DNA of 6,265 bases from WHSV01 sp050694055 (GCA_050694055.1 JBOGWX010000122.1:1-6265); one strand, 5' to 3'. Positions 1 to 5,999 are shown, counted from the stretch's first letter. The notes: generated by a model not told the origin, from the sequence alone. Made by a program: numbers and translations.

Positions 1-325
1 GGCTCTCCTTGTTGGCGAGCGCCAGGGTCTTGCCGGCGGCGAGCGCCGCCGCCGAGGCCCGCAGGCCGGCGGCGCCCACCACTGCGTTGAGCACGACGTC
101 GGCCTCGTCCAGCGTGGCCAGGTCGACGGCGGCAGCGCCGCCCAAGCCCCTTCGGGCCACCCCGAGCTCGTCGGCCTGCCGCTGGAGCTGGTGCGAGTTG
201 CTGCCCGCGACCAGCCCGACGACCTCGAAGTCCTCGGTGTGCCCTCTTATGACGTCTATGGCTTGACGGCCGATCGACCCGGTGGAACCGAGAATCACGA
301 CCCGTCGCCGGCGGTTTTCGCTCAC
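1..325 (-). CDS. dxr: 1-deoxy-D-xylulose 5-phosphate reductoisomerase, N-terminal part (cut by window edge)
   Basis: This enzyme converts 1-deoxy-D-xylulose 5-phosphate to 2-C-methyl-D-erythritol 4-phosphate with NADPH, the first committed step of the MEP isoprenoid pathway, in the cytoplasm. I translated the minus strand from a GTG at 325-323 and read 108 residues before the window ends. Residues 13-19 are GSTGSIG, the family's NADPH-binding glycine motif. FEVVGL follows near residue 33, ADVVLNAVVG lies near residues 75-84, and the fragment ends in ALANKES (102-108), a hallmark of Dxr. The Rossmann part is therefore intact, while the metal-binding and catalytic parts lie outside the window. 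No good Shine-Dalgarno sequence precedes the GTG, so the exact start is uncertain. The gene follows cdsA by 53 bp. The segment between the first sheet-helix units and ADVVLN is shorter than in the M. tuberculosis protein as I recall it, by about 16 residues. Confidence 0.93.
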   Translation of the reverse strand, partial: MSENRRRRVVILGSTGSIGRQAIDVIRGHTEDFEVVGLVAGSNSHQLQRQADELGVARRGLGGAAAVDLATLDEADVVLNAVVGAAGLRASAAALAAGKTLALANKES

Positions 326-378
326 GGAAGGATTGTCACACGCCCCCAGGCCTAGAGACGCTGGGCGAGAACGCCGGG

Positions 379-1191
379 TCAGAGGCCGATCGCCCGCAGG
401 TAGAGAAAAACGAAGGGAGCACAGAAAACGATCGCGTCGAGGCGGTCGAGCACGCCCCCGTGGCCGGGCAGCAGGGTGCCCGAGTCCTTGATTCCGATCT
501 CCCGCTTGGCCATCGACTCGATGAGGTCGCCCACGGGAGCAAGCAGGCCGATCAACAGCCCGAGCCCGACGCCGTGGATCACGGCGATTCCGTGAACGAA
601 GACGAAGAAGGCGAAGACTCCAAAGAGGGCTCCCGCGATCCCGGCGGCGAAGCCCTCCCACGACTTGGCGGGCGAGATCGACGGTGCCATCTTGTGCTTT
701 CCCAACCTCGTACCGACGAAGTACGCGGCGATGTCGTCGGCCGCGACCGACAGGACGAAGCCGACCAGCAGAAAGATTCCGTCCTCGAGCACCATGATGG
801 CGATGGCTCCGGCCGCTCCCCCGCCGATCCACAGAACGCTGAGAACGGTCCACGCCGTATCGGTCATGGGGGTGGCCCCGCGCCCCGGTCGCAACGCCGC
901 AAGAAATCCGCCGAACACGGTCACGGCCACCACGACCCCGAGCAATCGGAAGCTCTCGAAGAACGCGACCGTCATCATCGCCGCCGCGGCAAGCAGAGCG
1001 AAGGGGACGAACGGGCGGCGCCCCTCGCTCTTCAATCCCGTGAACAACTCGTACAGTGCGGCAGTACAGAGGACCACGATGAACACGAAGAAGGCGACCG
1101 GTCCGATCAGCGCACAGATGATGACTATGACGAGCAACGTCAGCGAGGTGGCGACCGCCGCCCGAAGCGATCTGCCCGAAGGTTTATCCAT
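379..1191 (-). CDS. cdsA: Phosphatidate cytidylyltransferase (CDP-diacylglycerol synthase)
   Basis: This integral membrane enzyme makes CDP-diacylglycerol from phosphatidate and CTP, the branch point for phosphatidylglycerol, cardiolipin and phosphatidylinositol. From the ATG at 1191 the protein has 270 residues, a normal length. It has many hydrophobic segments: roughly 14-50 (probably two), 64-80, 83-100, 115-134, 138-160, 182-200, 203-222 and 254-268. The family signature lies at 226-252: S-x-x-K-R at 226-230, K-D at 235-236, P-G-H-G-G at 242-246, then D-R-L-D at 249-252. SPAKSWEG (173-180) and GDLIES (221-226) are further conserved motifs. The start is ambiguous. A TTG at 1218 and ATGs at 1203 and 1191 are in frame and fall in a tandem duplication. 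I prefer 1191 because GGGA lies 6 nt upstream. The TTG has AGGAA about 11 nt upstream and would put cdsA 14 bp after frr. The N-terminus before the first membrane segment is short whichever start is used. Confidence 0.95.
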   Translation of the reverse strand: MDKPSGRSLRAAVATSLTLLVIVIICALIGPVAFFVFIVVLCTAALYELFTGLKSEGRRPFVPFALLAAAAMMTVAFFESFRLLGVVVAVTVFGGFLAALRPGRGATPMTDTAWTVLSVLWIGGGAAGAIAIMVLEDGIFLLVGFVLSVAADDIAAYFVGTRLGKHKMAPSISPAKSWEGFAAGIAGALFGVFAFFVFVHGIAVIHGVGLGLLIGLLAPVGDLIESMAKREIGIKDSGTLLPGHGGVLDRLDAIVFCAPFVFLYLRAIGL

Positions 1192-1192
1192 G

Positions 1193-1224
1193 GTTTGTCC
1201 CATAGCGGGTTTGTCCAATAGCGG
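1193..1224. repeat. 16-bp tandem duplication across the cdsA start region
   Basis: Positions 1193-1208 and 1209-1224 are adjacent 16-bp copies differing at one base, c at 1201 versus a at 1217. A shorter related piece (gtttatcca, 1182-1190) lies next to them on the cdsA side. On the coding strand the copies read CCGCTAT(T/G)GGACAAAC, so each carries one possible start codon for cdsA (TTG at 1218, ATG at 1203). The preferred ATG at 1191 lies just downstream. Sixteen is not a multiple of three, so such a duplication is easiest to tolerate if it lies outside or at the very edge of the coding region. Confidence 0.85.
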
Positions 1225-1232
1225 GCGGGTTC

Positions 1233-1799
1233 CTAGACCTCTGAGAGCTCGGCCTCTTTGCGCTTCAGGTTCTCGTCGACCTGGGAGATGTGCTTGTCGG
1301 TGAGCTTCTGGAGCTGATTCTCGGCGCCTCGCTCCTCGTCTTCAGATAGCGTTCCGTCCTTCTTCATGCGCTCGAGTTCTTGCTTGGAGTGACGCCTTAT
1401 GGAGCGCACGGCGACCCGCCCTTCCTCGGCGCGACTATGAGCGAGCTTGATGAGCTCCTTGCGCCGCTCTTCGGTCAGTTGCGGGAAGACGAGACGTATC
1501 ACCTTTCCGTCGTTGTTGGGATTGATGCCGATGTCAGAGATCTGGATCGCCTTCTCGATCGCCGAGAGCGAGTTCGGATCGTAGGGAGTGATCATGAGCA
1601 CGCGCGGCTCCGGGACGGCGAGGTTGGCAATCTGGTTGAGCGGAGCCTTGGTGCCGTAGTAGTCGACGATCACCTTGGTGAGCAGCGCCGGGGTGGCCCG
1701 GCCGGAGCGGATGGTGGACAGTTCCTCGAGGTTGACCGAAACCGCCTTCCGCATCTTTTCCTCGGCTTGGCTGAAGACCTCACCCTTGGTTTCGGCCAT
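1233..1799 (-). CDS. frr: Ribosome recycling factor
   Basis: RRF works with EF-G after termination to split the post-termination ribosome and free mRNA and tRNA. The protein from the ATG at 1799 has 188 residues, close to the family's usual 185. It begins with the expected helical stretch, has RSGRATPALL at 31-40 (the RxGRAxP region of the long helix), DYYG at 46-49, TPYDPNS at 71-77, and PNNDGKVIRLVFPQLTEERR at 94-113. VAVRSIRRHS lies at 129-138, which places Arg132, the residue important in E. coli RRF, at the equivalent position. An upstream ATG at 1853 would extend the frame back into pyrH. I reject it because GGAGAGGAG (1810-1802) sits just before the ATG at 1799 and the family N-terminus begins there. 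The pyrH stop TAG (1812-1810) forms part of this Shine-Dalgarno sequence, so the two genes are 10 bp apart and probably translationally coupled. Confidence 0.97.
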   Translation of the reverse strand: MAETKGEVFSQAEEKMRKAVSVNLEELSTIRSGRATPALLTKVIVDYYGTKAPLNQIANLAVPEPRVLMITPYDPNSLSAIEKAIQISDIGINPNNDGKVIRLVFPQLTEERRKELIKLAHSRAEEGRVAVRSIRRHSKQELERMKKDGTLSEDEERGAENQLQKLTDKHISQVDENLKRKEAELSEV

Positions 1800-1809
1800 C
1801 GCTCCTCTC

Positions 1810-2550
1810 CTAAGCGTTGTCTTCGGCGTGGACGAGCGTGCCGACGTCCTCACCGGCGAGTACCCGGACGATGTTCGGGGCCTTCAGATTGAAGACCACG
1901 ATCGGAAGGCGGTTGTCCATGCACAACGAGATGGCGGTCGAGTCCATCACCTTGAGTCCTCGGTTCAAGACCTCGATGTAGCTGAGCGAGTGAAACATCT
2001 TCGCATCCGAGTTCACCAACGGGTCGGAGTCGTACACGCCGTCGACCTTCGTGCCCTTGAGGATGCACTCGGCGCCGATCTCGAGAGCGCGCAGGGCTGC
2101 CGAGGTATCGGTCGAGAAATAGGGATTTCCGGTGCCCCCGGCGAAGATCACGACGCGCTCCTTCTCGAGATGGCGTATGGCGCGTCGACGAATGTACGGC
2201 TCGGCGAGCTCCTGCATCCAGATCGCGGTCTGCACGCGCGTTTCGACGCCCTCCTTCTCGAGCGCGTCCTGCAGCGCGAGTGCGTTGATGACCGTCGCCA
2301 GCATGCCCATGTAGTCGGCGGTGGTGCGATCGGTTCCCTGGGCGGATGCGGACAGCCCCCGGATGATGTTGCCGCCCCCGACGACGATCCCGAGAGCGGT
2401 TCCGAGCTGCTTGACGTCGGCGACCTGCCGGGCGATCGACGCAACCGTTCGTGGATCGATGCCGAAGTCGGACTGACCCGCGAAGCTCTCGCCGGAAAGC
2501 TTCAAGAGCGCTCGCTTGAACTTCGGAGCCGCCTGTAGGGTCTCGTCCAT
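1810..2550 (-). CDS. pyrH: UMP kinase
   Basis: PyrH phosphorylates UMP to UDP with ATP in pyrimidine nucleotide synthesis and belongs to the amino-acid-kinase fold, not the adenylate-kinase fold. The bacterial enzyme is a hexamer, usually activated by GTP and inhibited by UTP. The protein has 246 residues, the usual size. It shows KLSGE at 17-21 (phosphate-binding lysine), GGGN at 58-61 with IIRG after it, DYMGMLATVINALALQDALE at 79-98, GGTGNPYFSTDT at 138-149, and KGTKVDGVYDSDP at 165-177 (nucleotide site). MDSTAISLC at 202-210 is also typical. The ATG at 2550 lies 10 bp after the tsf stop; a TTG two codons upstream is also in frame. Only a weak AGG precedes the start, about 11 nt away, so translation may depend on coupling to tsf. 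No key residue is missing. Confidence 0.97.
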   Translation of the reverse strand: MDETLQAAPKFKRALLKLSGESFAGQSDFGIDPRTVASIARQVADVKQLGTALGIVVGGGNIIRGLSASAQGTDRTTADYMGMLATVINALALQDALEKEGVETRVQTAIWMQELAEPYIRRRAIRHLEKERVVIFAGGTGNPYFSTDTSAALRALEIGAECILKGTKVDGVYDSDPLVNSDAKMFHSLSYIEVLNRGLKVMDSTAISLCMDNRLPIVVFNLKAPNIVRVLAGEDVGTLVHAEDNA

Positions 2551-2560
2551 CGTCAAGGGC

Positions 2561-3184
2561 CTAGGTCCCGGCCCCCTCGCCCACACGGATGCGGGCGAAG
2601 CGACCAACGGAAACGTTCTCGCCCATCGAGGCCTTGGCCTCGTCCAGCAGGGCGGCGATGGACTTGGATTTGTCCTGTATCCACTCCTGGTCGAGCAGGA
2701 CGCGCTCCTTGAAGAACGACTCGAGCTTGCCGGCCACGATCTTCTCGATGACCTGCTCGGGCTTGCCGGAATCCTTCGCTTGCTTCGCGTAGATCGCCGA
2801 CTCCTCATCGATCACGTCCCGAGGCACCTCGACGCGCGTCGTGAAGGTTGGGTCGGCGAACGAGATGTGCATGGCGATGTCCTTGGCCAGTCGCTCGAAA
2901 GCCTCGGTCTTGGCGACGAAATCGGTCTCGCAGTTGAGCTCGATGAGCACACCGAGCTTCGGCGGGTAGTTGGGATCGGGGCGGTGCATATAAGCGTAGA
3001 CGATGCCCTCGCTGGCCGCGCGTCCGCTGCGCTTGGCTGCGTCCGCCAACCCCTTCTCTCGCAGCACCCGCGTGGCCGCCTCGAGGTCACCGCCCGTCTC
3101 CTGGAGAGCCTTCTTCGCATCCATCATCCCGGCGCCCGTCGCGTCGCGCAGGGCCTTGACGTCCTTTGCGGTGATCTCAGCCAT
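2561..3184 (-). CDS. tsf: Elongation factor Ts, short form
   Basis: EF-Ts is the guanine nucleotide exchange factor that regenerates EF-Tu-GTP during elongation. The protein has 207 residues. Residues 1-55 form the UBA-like N-terminal module, with ITAKDVKALRDATGAGMMDAKKAL (4-27) and GGDLEAATRVLREKG (31-45). TDFVAK begins at 87; TDF contains the Asp-Phe pair that inserts near the EF-Tu magnesium site. PGMGENV-like closing residues (SMGENVSVGRFARI) are at 187-200. At 207 aa it is well short of the E. coli protein (283 aa) and appears to have one core subdomain, without the duplicated one and the coiled-coil insertion, as in the Thermus type. The ATG at 3184 overlaps the rpsB stop by 8 bp and has AAGGAGG (3200-3194) 9 nt upstream, inside the rpsB tail. 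Both facts point to coupled S2 and EF-Ts synthesis. Confidence 0.97.
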   Translation of the reverse strand: MAEITAKDVKALRDATGAGMMDAKKALQETGGDLEAATRVLREKGLADAAKRSGRAASEGIVYAYMHRPDPNYPPKLGVLIELNCETDFVAKTEAFERLAKDIAMHISFADPTFTTRVEVPRDVIDEESAIYAKQAKDSGKPEQVIEKIVAGKLESFFKERVLLDQEWIQDKSKSIAALLDEAKASMGENVSVGRFARIRVGEGAGT

Positions 3185-4082
3185 TGGGTGCTTCCTCCTT
3201 GATTTCCTCCTTGGGTTCCTCCTTGGGTTCTTCCTTGGTTGCCTCCGGCTCCGGGACGAGCTCCTCCTCGGCGGCGGCCTCGGCCTTCTCGAGCTCGATC
3301 TCCCACTCGGCCTTGGGCTGAGCCTCGGCCGTCGGAAGCGTTTCCACCTTCGGCTGGGCCGGCGCCGGCGCCCCCTGTGGCTTCTCCCCGTCACTCGGGC
3401 GCATCGACTTCCCCTCGATGACGGCATCGGCGATGATCCGCGTCAGTAACGAGCCCGAGCGAATGGCGTCGTCGTTGCCCGGGATGCCGAAGTCCACGTC
3501 ATCGGGGTCGCAGTTCGTGTCCAGGACGGCAACGATGGGGATGCCGAGCTTGCGAGCCTCGCGTACCGCGATCTCCTCTTTCTTGGTATCGAGGATGTAG
3601 ATCGCCTCGGGCAGCTTCTTGAGGTCCTTCAGGCCCCCGAGGTTCCGCGCCAGCTTTTCGTACTCGCGACGCAGCCCCAGTGCTTCCTTCTTGGACATGG
3701 CATCGAGCGAGCCGGTCTCCACCATCTCGCCGAGCTCGTTCATCCGCTGGATGCGCTTGGCGATGGTCTGGAAGTTGGTGAGCATGCCGCCGAGCCAGCG
3801 AAAGTTGACAAAGGGCATACCCGCGCGAATGGCCTGCTCTTGGACGATATCCTGGACCTGGCGCTTGGTGGCTACGAACAGAACGATGCCGCCCTTGGCC
3901 ACGGCGTCGCGGGTAAAGGTGTAGGCCTTCTCGATCCCGGACATCGTCTGCTGGAGGTCGAGAATGTAGATGCCGTTTCGCTCCGTGAAGATGAAGCGCT
4001 TCATCTTGGGGTTCCAACGGCGTGTCTGATGCCCGAAGTGGACACCAGCCTCGAGTAGCTGCCTCATCGTGACGACGGGCAT
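3177..4082 (-). CDS. rpsB: 30S ribosomal protein S2, with a charged C-terminal extension
   Basis: S2 binds late to the small subunit at the head-body junction near S1 and the mRNA exit. The protein has 301 residues. The core is about 1-230: MRQLLEAGVHFGHQTRRWNPKM at 6-27, GIYILDLQQT at 37-46, FVATKRQ at 69-75, NFRWLGGMLTNF at 93-104, and a late IPIVAVLDTNCDPDDVDFGIPGNDDA at 181-206. Residues 231-301 form a low-complexity tail rich in Ala, Pro, Glu and Lys, ending in four KEE-x units (283-298) encoded by a 12-bp repeat. Such tails vary widely in S2 and are probably disordered. The ATG at 4082 has a strong AAGGAGGAG (4097-4089) 6 nt upstream; the in-frame ATG at 4067 has none so good. The stop lies inside the tsf start, an 8-bp overlap. 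The gene heads the translation part of the cluster, behind a 194-bp leader. Confidence 0.97.
   Translation of the reverse strand: MPVVTMRQLLEAGVHFGHQTRRWNPKMKRFIFTERNGIYILDLQQTMSGIEKAYTFTRDAVAKGGIVLFVATKRQVQDIVQEQAIRAGMPFVNFRWLGGMLTNFQTIAKRIQRMNELGEMVETGSLDAMSKKEALGLRREYEKLARNLGGLKDLKKLPEAIYILDTKKEEIAVREARKLGIPIVAVLDTNCDPDDVDFGIPGNDDAIRSGSLLTRIIADAVIEGKSMRPSDGEKPQGAPAPAQPKVETLPTAEAQPKAEWEIELEKAEAAAEEELVPEPEATKEEPKEEPKEEIKEEAPNG
3189..3236 (-). repeat. Four 12-bp repeats encoding KEE-x and carrying Shine-Dalgarno-like cores before tsf
   Basis: On the coding strand four adjacent 12-bp units of the form AAGGA(A/G)GAAxxx lie at 3236-3225, 3224-3213, 3212-3201 and 3200-3189. In the rpsB frame they encode KEEP, KEEP, KEEI and KEEA. 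Three contain AAGGAGG, a full anti-Shine-Dalgarno complement. Only the last (3200-3194) is at the right distance, 9 nt from the tsf ATG at 3184. The others lie 12 and 24 nt further upstream. Confidence 0.9.
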
Positions 4083-4128
4083 GGGACACTCCTCCTTCTT
4101 CGGTTGTGCCGGCCGCGTTGTTTCCGAC

Positions 4129-4144
4129 CGGGCTCCTCCGCCCG
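4129..4144 (-). other. Hairpin with a GGAGGA loop upstream of rpsB
   Basis: The minus strand reads CGGGC-GGAGGA-GCCCG: a 5-bp GC stem presenting a Shine-Dalgarno-like hexamer in its loop. Its 3' edge is 46 nt upstream of the rpsB ATG, too far to be the working ribosome-binding site. The true site is AAGGAGGAG at 4097-4089. It could act as a standby site or protein-binding element, or be chance. Confidence 0.4.
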
Positions 4145-4164
4145 CAGAACCCCTTTGCGACCGG

Positions 4165-4176
4165 GGACCGAAGTCC
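4165..4176 (-). other. UUCG-tetraloop hairpin in the rpsB leader
   Basis: The minus-strand RNA would read GGAC-UUCG-GUCC, a 4-bp stem closed by the very stable C(UUCG)G tetraloop. The stem does not extend further and no T-run follows, so it is not a terminator. It could be a structural element of the rpsB 5' leader. Confidence 0.4.
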
Positions 4177-4183
4177 GCGCCTG

Positions 4184-4192
4184 AAGCTACCA
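4184..4192 (-). promoter_or_regulatory. Candidate extended -10 promoter element for rpsB
   Basis: The minus strand reads TGGTAGCTT here, which fits the extended -10 pattern TGnTAnnnT. It lies about 100 nt upstream of the rpsB ATG. No convincing -35 box sits 16-18 bp upstream; TTCACA occurs but with a 23-bp spacer. The call is weak. Confidence 0.25.
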
Positions 4193-4276
4193 GTGTGCGC
4201 GGCTAGCGAGCGTGTGAATTTTGGGACGGGGGAAGGCTACCACGACCGGTCCCGGCGCCCGCCTGCTCGAGGCTCG

Positions 4277-5092
4277 TCAGTCGCCGCTCGTGGCCTCGTT
4301 GATCTTGCCCCGCATGGCAAGCACCGCCTTGGTGTGCATCTGGCAAATCCGGGATTCCGTCACCCCGAGCACCTGACCGATCTGTGCCAGTGTGAGGCCC
4401 TCGTAGTAGTAGAGCGTGATGACGATCTTTTCTCGCTCGGGCAGCTTGTTGATCGACTGGGCGAGGATCTGCTTCATCTCCTCGGATTCGACGCTCTCGA
4501 GTGGGCTCAGCGCTCTGGTGTCTTCGAGCGTCTCGACCAACGACAGCTTGTCGCCCCGCTCGCTGTCGACCGACATCATCTCGTCCAGCGCGACCAGGGA
4601 GACGGTGGACAGTTGGGTGTAGATACTCGTCAGGTCGTCCATCGAGATGCCCATCTCGCCCGCGATCTCGGCGTCGGACGGTGGGCGTTTCAAAGAGTTC
4701 TCGAGGGCCACGTAGGCCTTCTCGACCTCCCGGGCCTTGAAGCGAACCGAGCGCGGCACCCAGTCGATGGCTCGGAGTTCGTCGATGATCGCTCCACGTA
4801 TCCGGCTGATGGCGTAGGTCTCGAACTTGATGCCACGCGCCGGCTCGTACTTCTCGATCGCATCGATGAGTCCGAATATCCCGTACGAGATCAGATCGGC
4901 CTGTTCGACGTTCGCCGGAAGACCAACCGCCACGCGTCCCGCGACGTACTTCACCAACGGCGAATAGTGCAAGATCAGCGCGTCTCGTGCGCTGCTCGCT
5001 CCCGTGTCCTTGTACTCATCCCAGGCTTGAAGAACGGGGTCCACGTCGGGCCCCTGCTCATGAGACTCATGCCCTCGGGTGGCTTTGCTCAT
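4277..5092 (-). CDS. whiG: WhiG/FliA-type alternative sigma factor (sigma-28 family, group 3)
   Basis: Sigma factors of this family direct RNA polymerase to flagellar genes (FliA, SigD) or, in Streptomyces, to early sporulation genes (WhiG). The protein has 271 residues. Region 2 spans about 38-111: LILHYSPLVKYVAGRVAVGLP at 39-59, NVEQADLISYGIFGLIDAIEKYEPARGIKFETYAISRIRGA at 61-101, and DELRAIDWVPRSVR at 104-117. Region 3 is about 118-190, and region 4 about 208-265, with LPEREKIVITLYYYEGLTLAQIG at 217-239 and the recognition helix VTESRICQMHTKA at 244-256. The wording is closer to Streptomyces WhiG than to enteric FliA, and the site upstream of rpsB is the actinobacterial one. C250 occupies a position that is usually serine in the family as I recall it. 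The ATG at 5092 overlaps the end of xerC by 26 bp, with AGGG about 7 nt upstream. The regulon and any anti-sigma factor cannot be seen here; no flagellar or sporulation gene is in the window. Confidence 0.93.
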   Translation of the reverse strand: MSKATRGHESHEQGPDVDPVLQAWDEYKDTGASSARDALILHYSPLVKYVAGRVAVGLPANVEQADLISYGIFGLIDAIEKYEPARGIKFETYAISRIRGAIIDELRAIDWVPRSVRFKAREVEKAYVALENSLKRPPSDAEIAGEMGISMDDLTSIYTQLSTVSLVALDEMMSVDSERGDKLSLVETLEDTRALSPLESVESEEMKQILAQSINKLPEREKIVITLYYYEGLTLAQIGQVLGVTESRICQMHTKAVLAMRGKINEATSGD

Positions 5093-5999
5093 ATACAGCC
5101 CTCAAGCGCTCCGTCGATACATGGGTGTAAATCTGCGTTGTCGAAAGACTCTCATGCCCGAGCAGCTCCTGAACAGCACGAAGATCCGCCCCATTGTCAA
5201 GCAGGTGAGTGGCGAAGGAGTGACGGAGCGCATGCGGATTGACGTGCGGCGCCCCTTCGGCTCTGACGTACTTGTCGAGCAGGCGCCTGACGCTTCTCGG
5301 TCCGAGCCGGGTCCCTCGGACGTTAAGGAAGAGCGCGTTTTGATGCGGTCCCTCTCCGGCTGCGGTCGCAGAACGAGCAAGCAGGTCGGGACGAGCTGTG
5401 AGGTAAGACTCGAGCGCGCGGGCGGCGGGATCGCTGAGCGGCACCCTGCGCTCCTTACGGCCCTTGCCCAAGACGGTGACGTGGTTCTCCGCCAGGTCCA
5501 GGTCATCGAGGTCGAGACCGCACAACTCGGAGACGCGCAACCCGGACCCGTAGAGCACCTCGAGGACGGCCCGATCCCTGAGGCCGACCGGGTCGTCGTC
5601 GGGCGGTAACTCGCACAGGACCGCCGCCTCGCTTGCCTTGAGCACGCGCGGCAGAGGCCGGTCGAGCTTGGGGGCCACGAGCTCGACCGCCGGGTTCGCC
5701 CCGACCAGGCCCTGCAGCTGGGCCCACCCGAGCATCGACCGCAGCGCGCTCGCCTTGCGGGCGATCGAACGCCGGGCGAGACCACGCTGGCTCATGTAGG
5801 AGACGTAACGCCGCAGCACACGCCGGTCGATCTGCTGGAGATCCGTGATCCGGCCCCTGCGCGCCCACTCCGAGAACTGGTCCAGATCGGCTGCATAGGC
5901 CGCCTGGGTGTTGACCGAGAGATCTCGCTCGGCCCTCGTCGCCTGCAGGAATCCCTCGATGGCCCTGGCTACGGAGGTGTCACTCACGAGGCCGAGCAT
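5067..5999 (-). CDS. xerC: Tyrosine site-specific recombinase, XerC type
   Basis: XerC and XerD resolve chromosome dimers at dif by stepwise strand exchange through a 3'-phosphotyrosine link. The protein has 310 residues, close to the usual 300. Residues 10-107 form the N-terminal SAM-like core-binding domain (FLQATRAERDLSVNTQAAYAADL, 17-39). The catalytic domain follows at about 117-308. All six active-site residues are present: R155 (GSGLRVSEL), K179 (GKGRKER), H256 and R259 (HALRHSFATHLL), H282 (LLGHESLSTTQ) and Y291. Their spacing matches E. coli XerD exactly (24, then 3, 23 and 9 residues from R259 on). The ATG at 5999 has GGGAGG four nt upstream; a GTG at 5987 is an alternative. I name it xerC because actinobacteria carry xerC just upstream of rpsB. 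Sequence alone does not exclude XerD or a phage-derived integrase, but length and housekeeping context argue against the latter. Confidence 0.9.
   Translation of the reverse strand: MLGLVSDTSVARAIEGFLQATRAERDLSVNTQAAYAADLDQFSEWARRGRITDLQQIDRRVLRRYVSYMSQRGLARRSIARKASALRSMLGWAQLQGLVGANPAVELVAPKLDRPLPRVLKASEAAVLCELPPDDDPVGLRDRAVLEVLYGSGLRVSELCGLDLDDLDLAENHVTVLGKGRKERRVPLSDPAARALESYLTARPDLLARSATAAGEGPHQNALFLNVRGTRLGPRSVRRLLDKYVRAEGAPHVNPHALRHSFATHLLDNGADLRAVQELLGHESLSTTQIYTHVSTERLRAVYEQSHPRA

Larger units (their letters stand above)
4083..4276 (-). promoter_or_regulatory. rpsB leader / whiG-rpsB intergenic region
   Basis: This 194-bp stretch is the longest non-coding gap inside the cluster. From the whiG stop toward rpsB it holds an AT-richer patch (4218-4223), a weak promoter candidate at 4184-4192, a GGAC-UUCG-GUCC hairpin (4165-4176), and a 5-bp hairpin with a GGAGGA loop (4129-4144). 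It ends with the real Shine-Dalgarno sequence AAGGAGGAG at 4097-4089. I see no GC hairpin followed by a T-run, so no intrinsic terminator for whiG. Leader RNAs of rpsB are autoregulated by S2 in some bacteria. Whether that happens here is inference from position only. Confidence 0.5.

Noticed and set aside
460..1221. A 253-codon plus-strand open frame with a very charged His/Asp/Arg-rich product
   Set aside because: It is the antisense shadow of cdsA; hydrophobic codons read backwards give this composition.
1800..1853. Earlier frr start at 1853
   Set aside because: It would add 18 residues foreign to the family and overlap pyrH; the ATG at 1799 has a strong Shine-Dalgarno sequence.
1675..2538. 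A 287-codon plus-strand open frame
   Set aside because: It is antisense to pyrH and frr and has no family features.
4240..4276. Intrinsic terminator after whiG
   Set aside because: GCCT/AGGC and GGGAC/GTCCC pairings exist but stems are short or loops large, and no T-run follows.
4106..5242. A 378-codon plus-strand open frame
   Set aside because: It lies antisense to whiG, the rpsB leader and part of xerC, all with clear family motifs on the minus strand. Its protein has no recognisable motif.
5067..5999. Integrase of a mobile element or integron
   Set aside because: No attachment-site repeats, cargo genes or tRNA nearby; length, motif spacing and neighbours fit housekeeping XerC.
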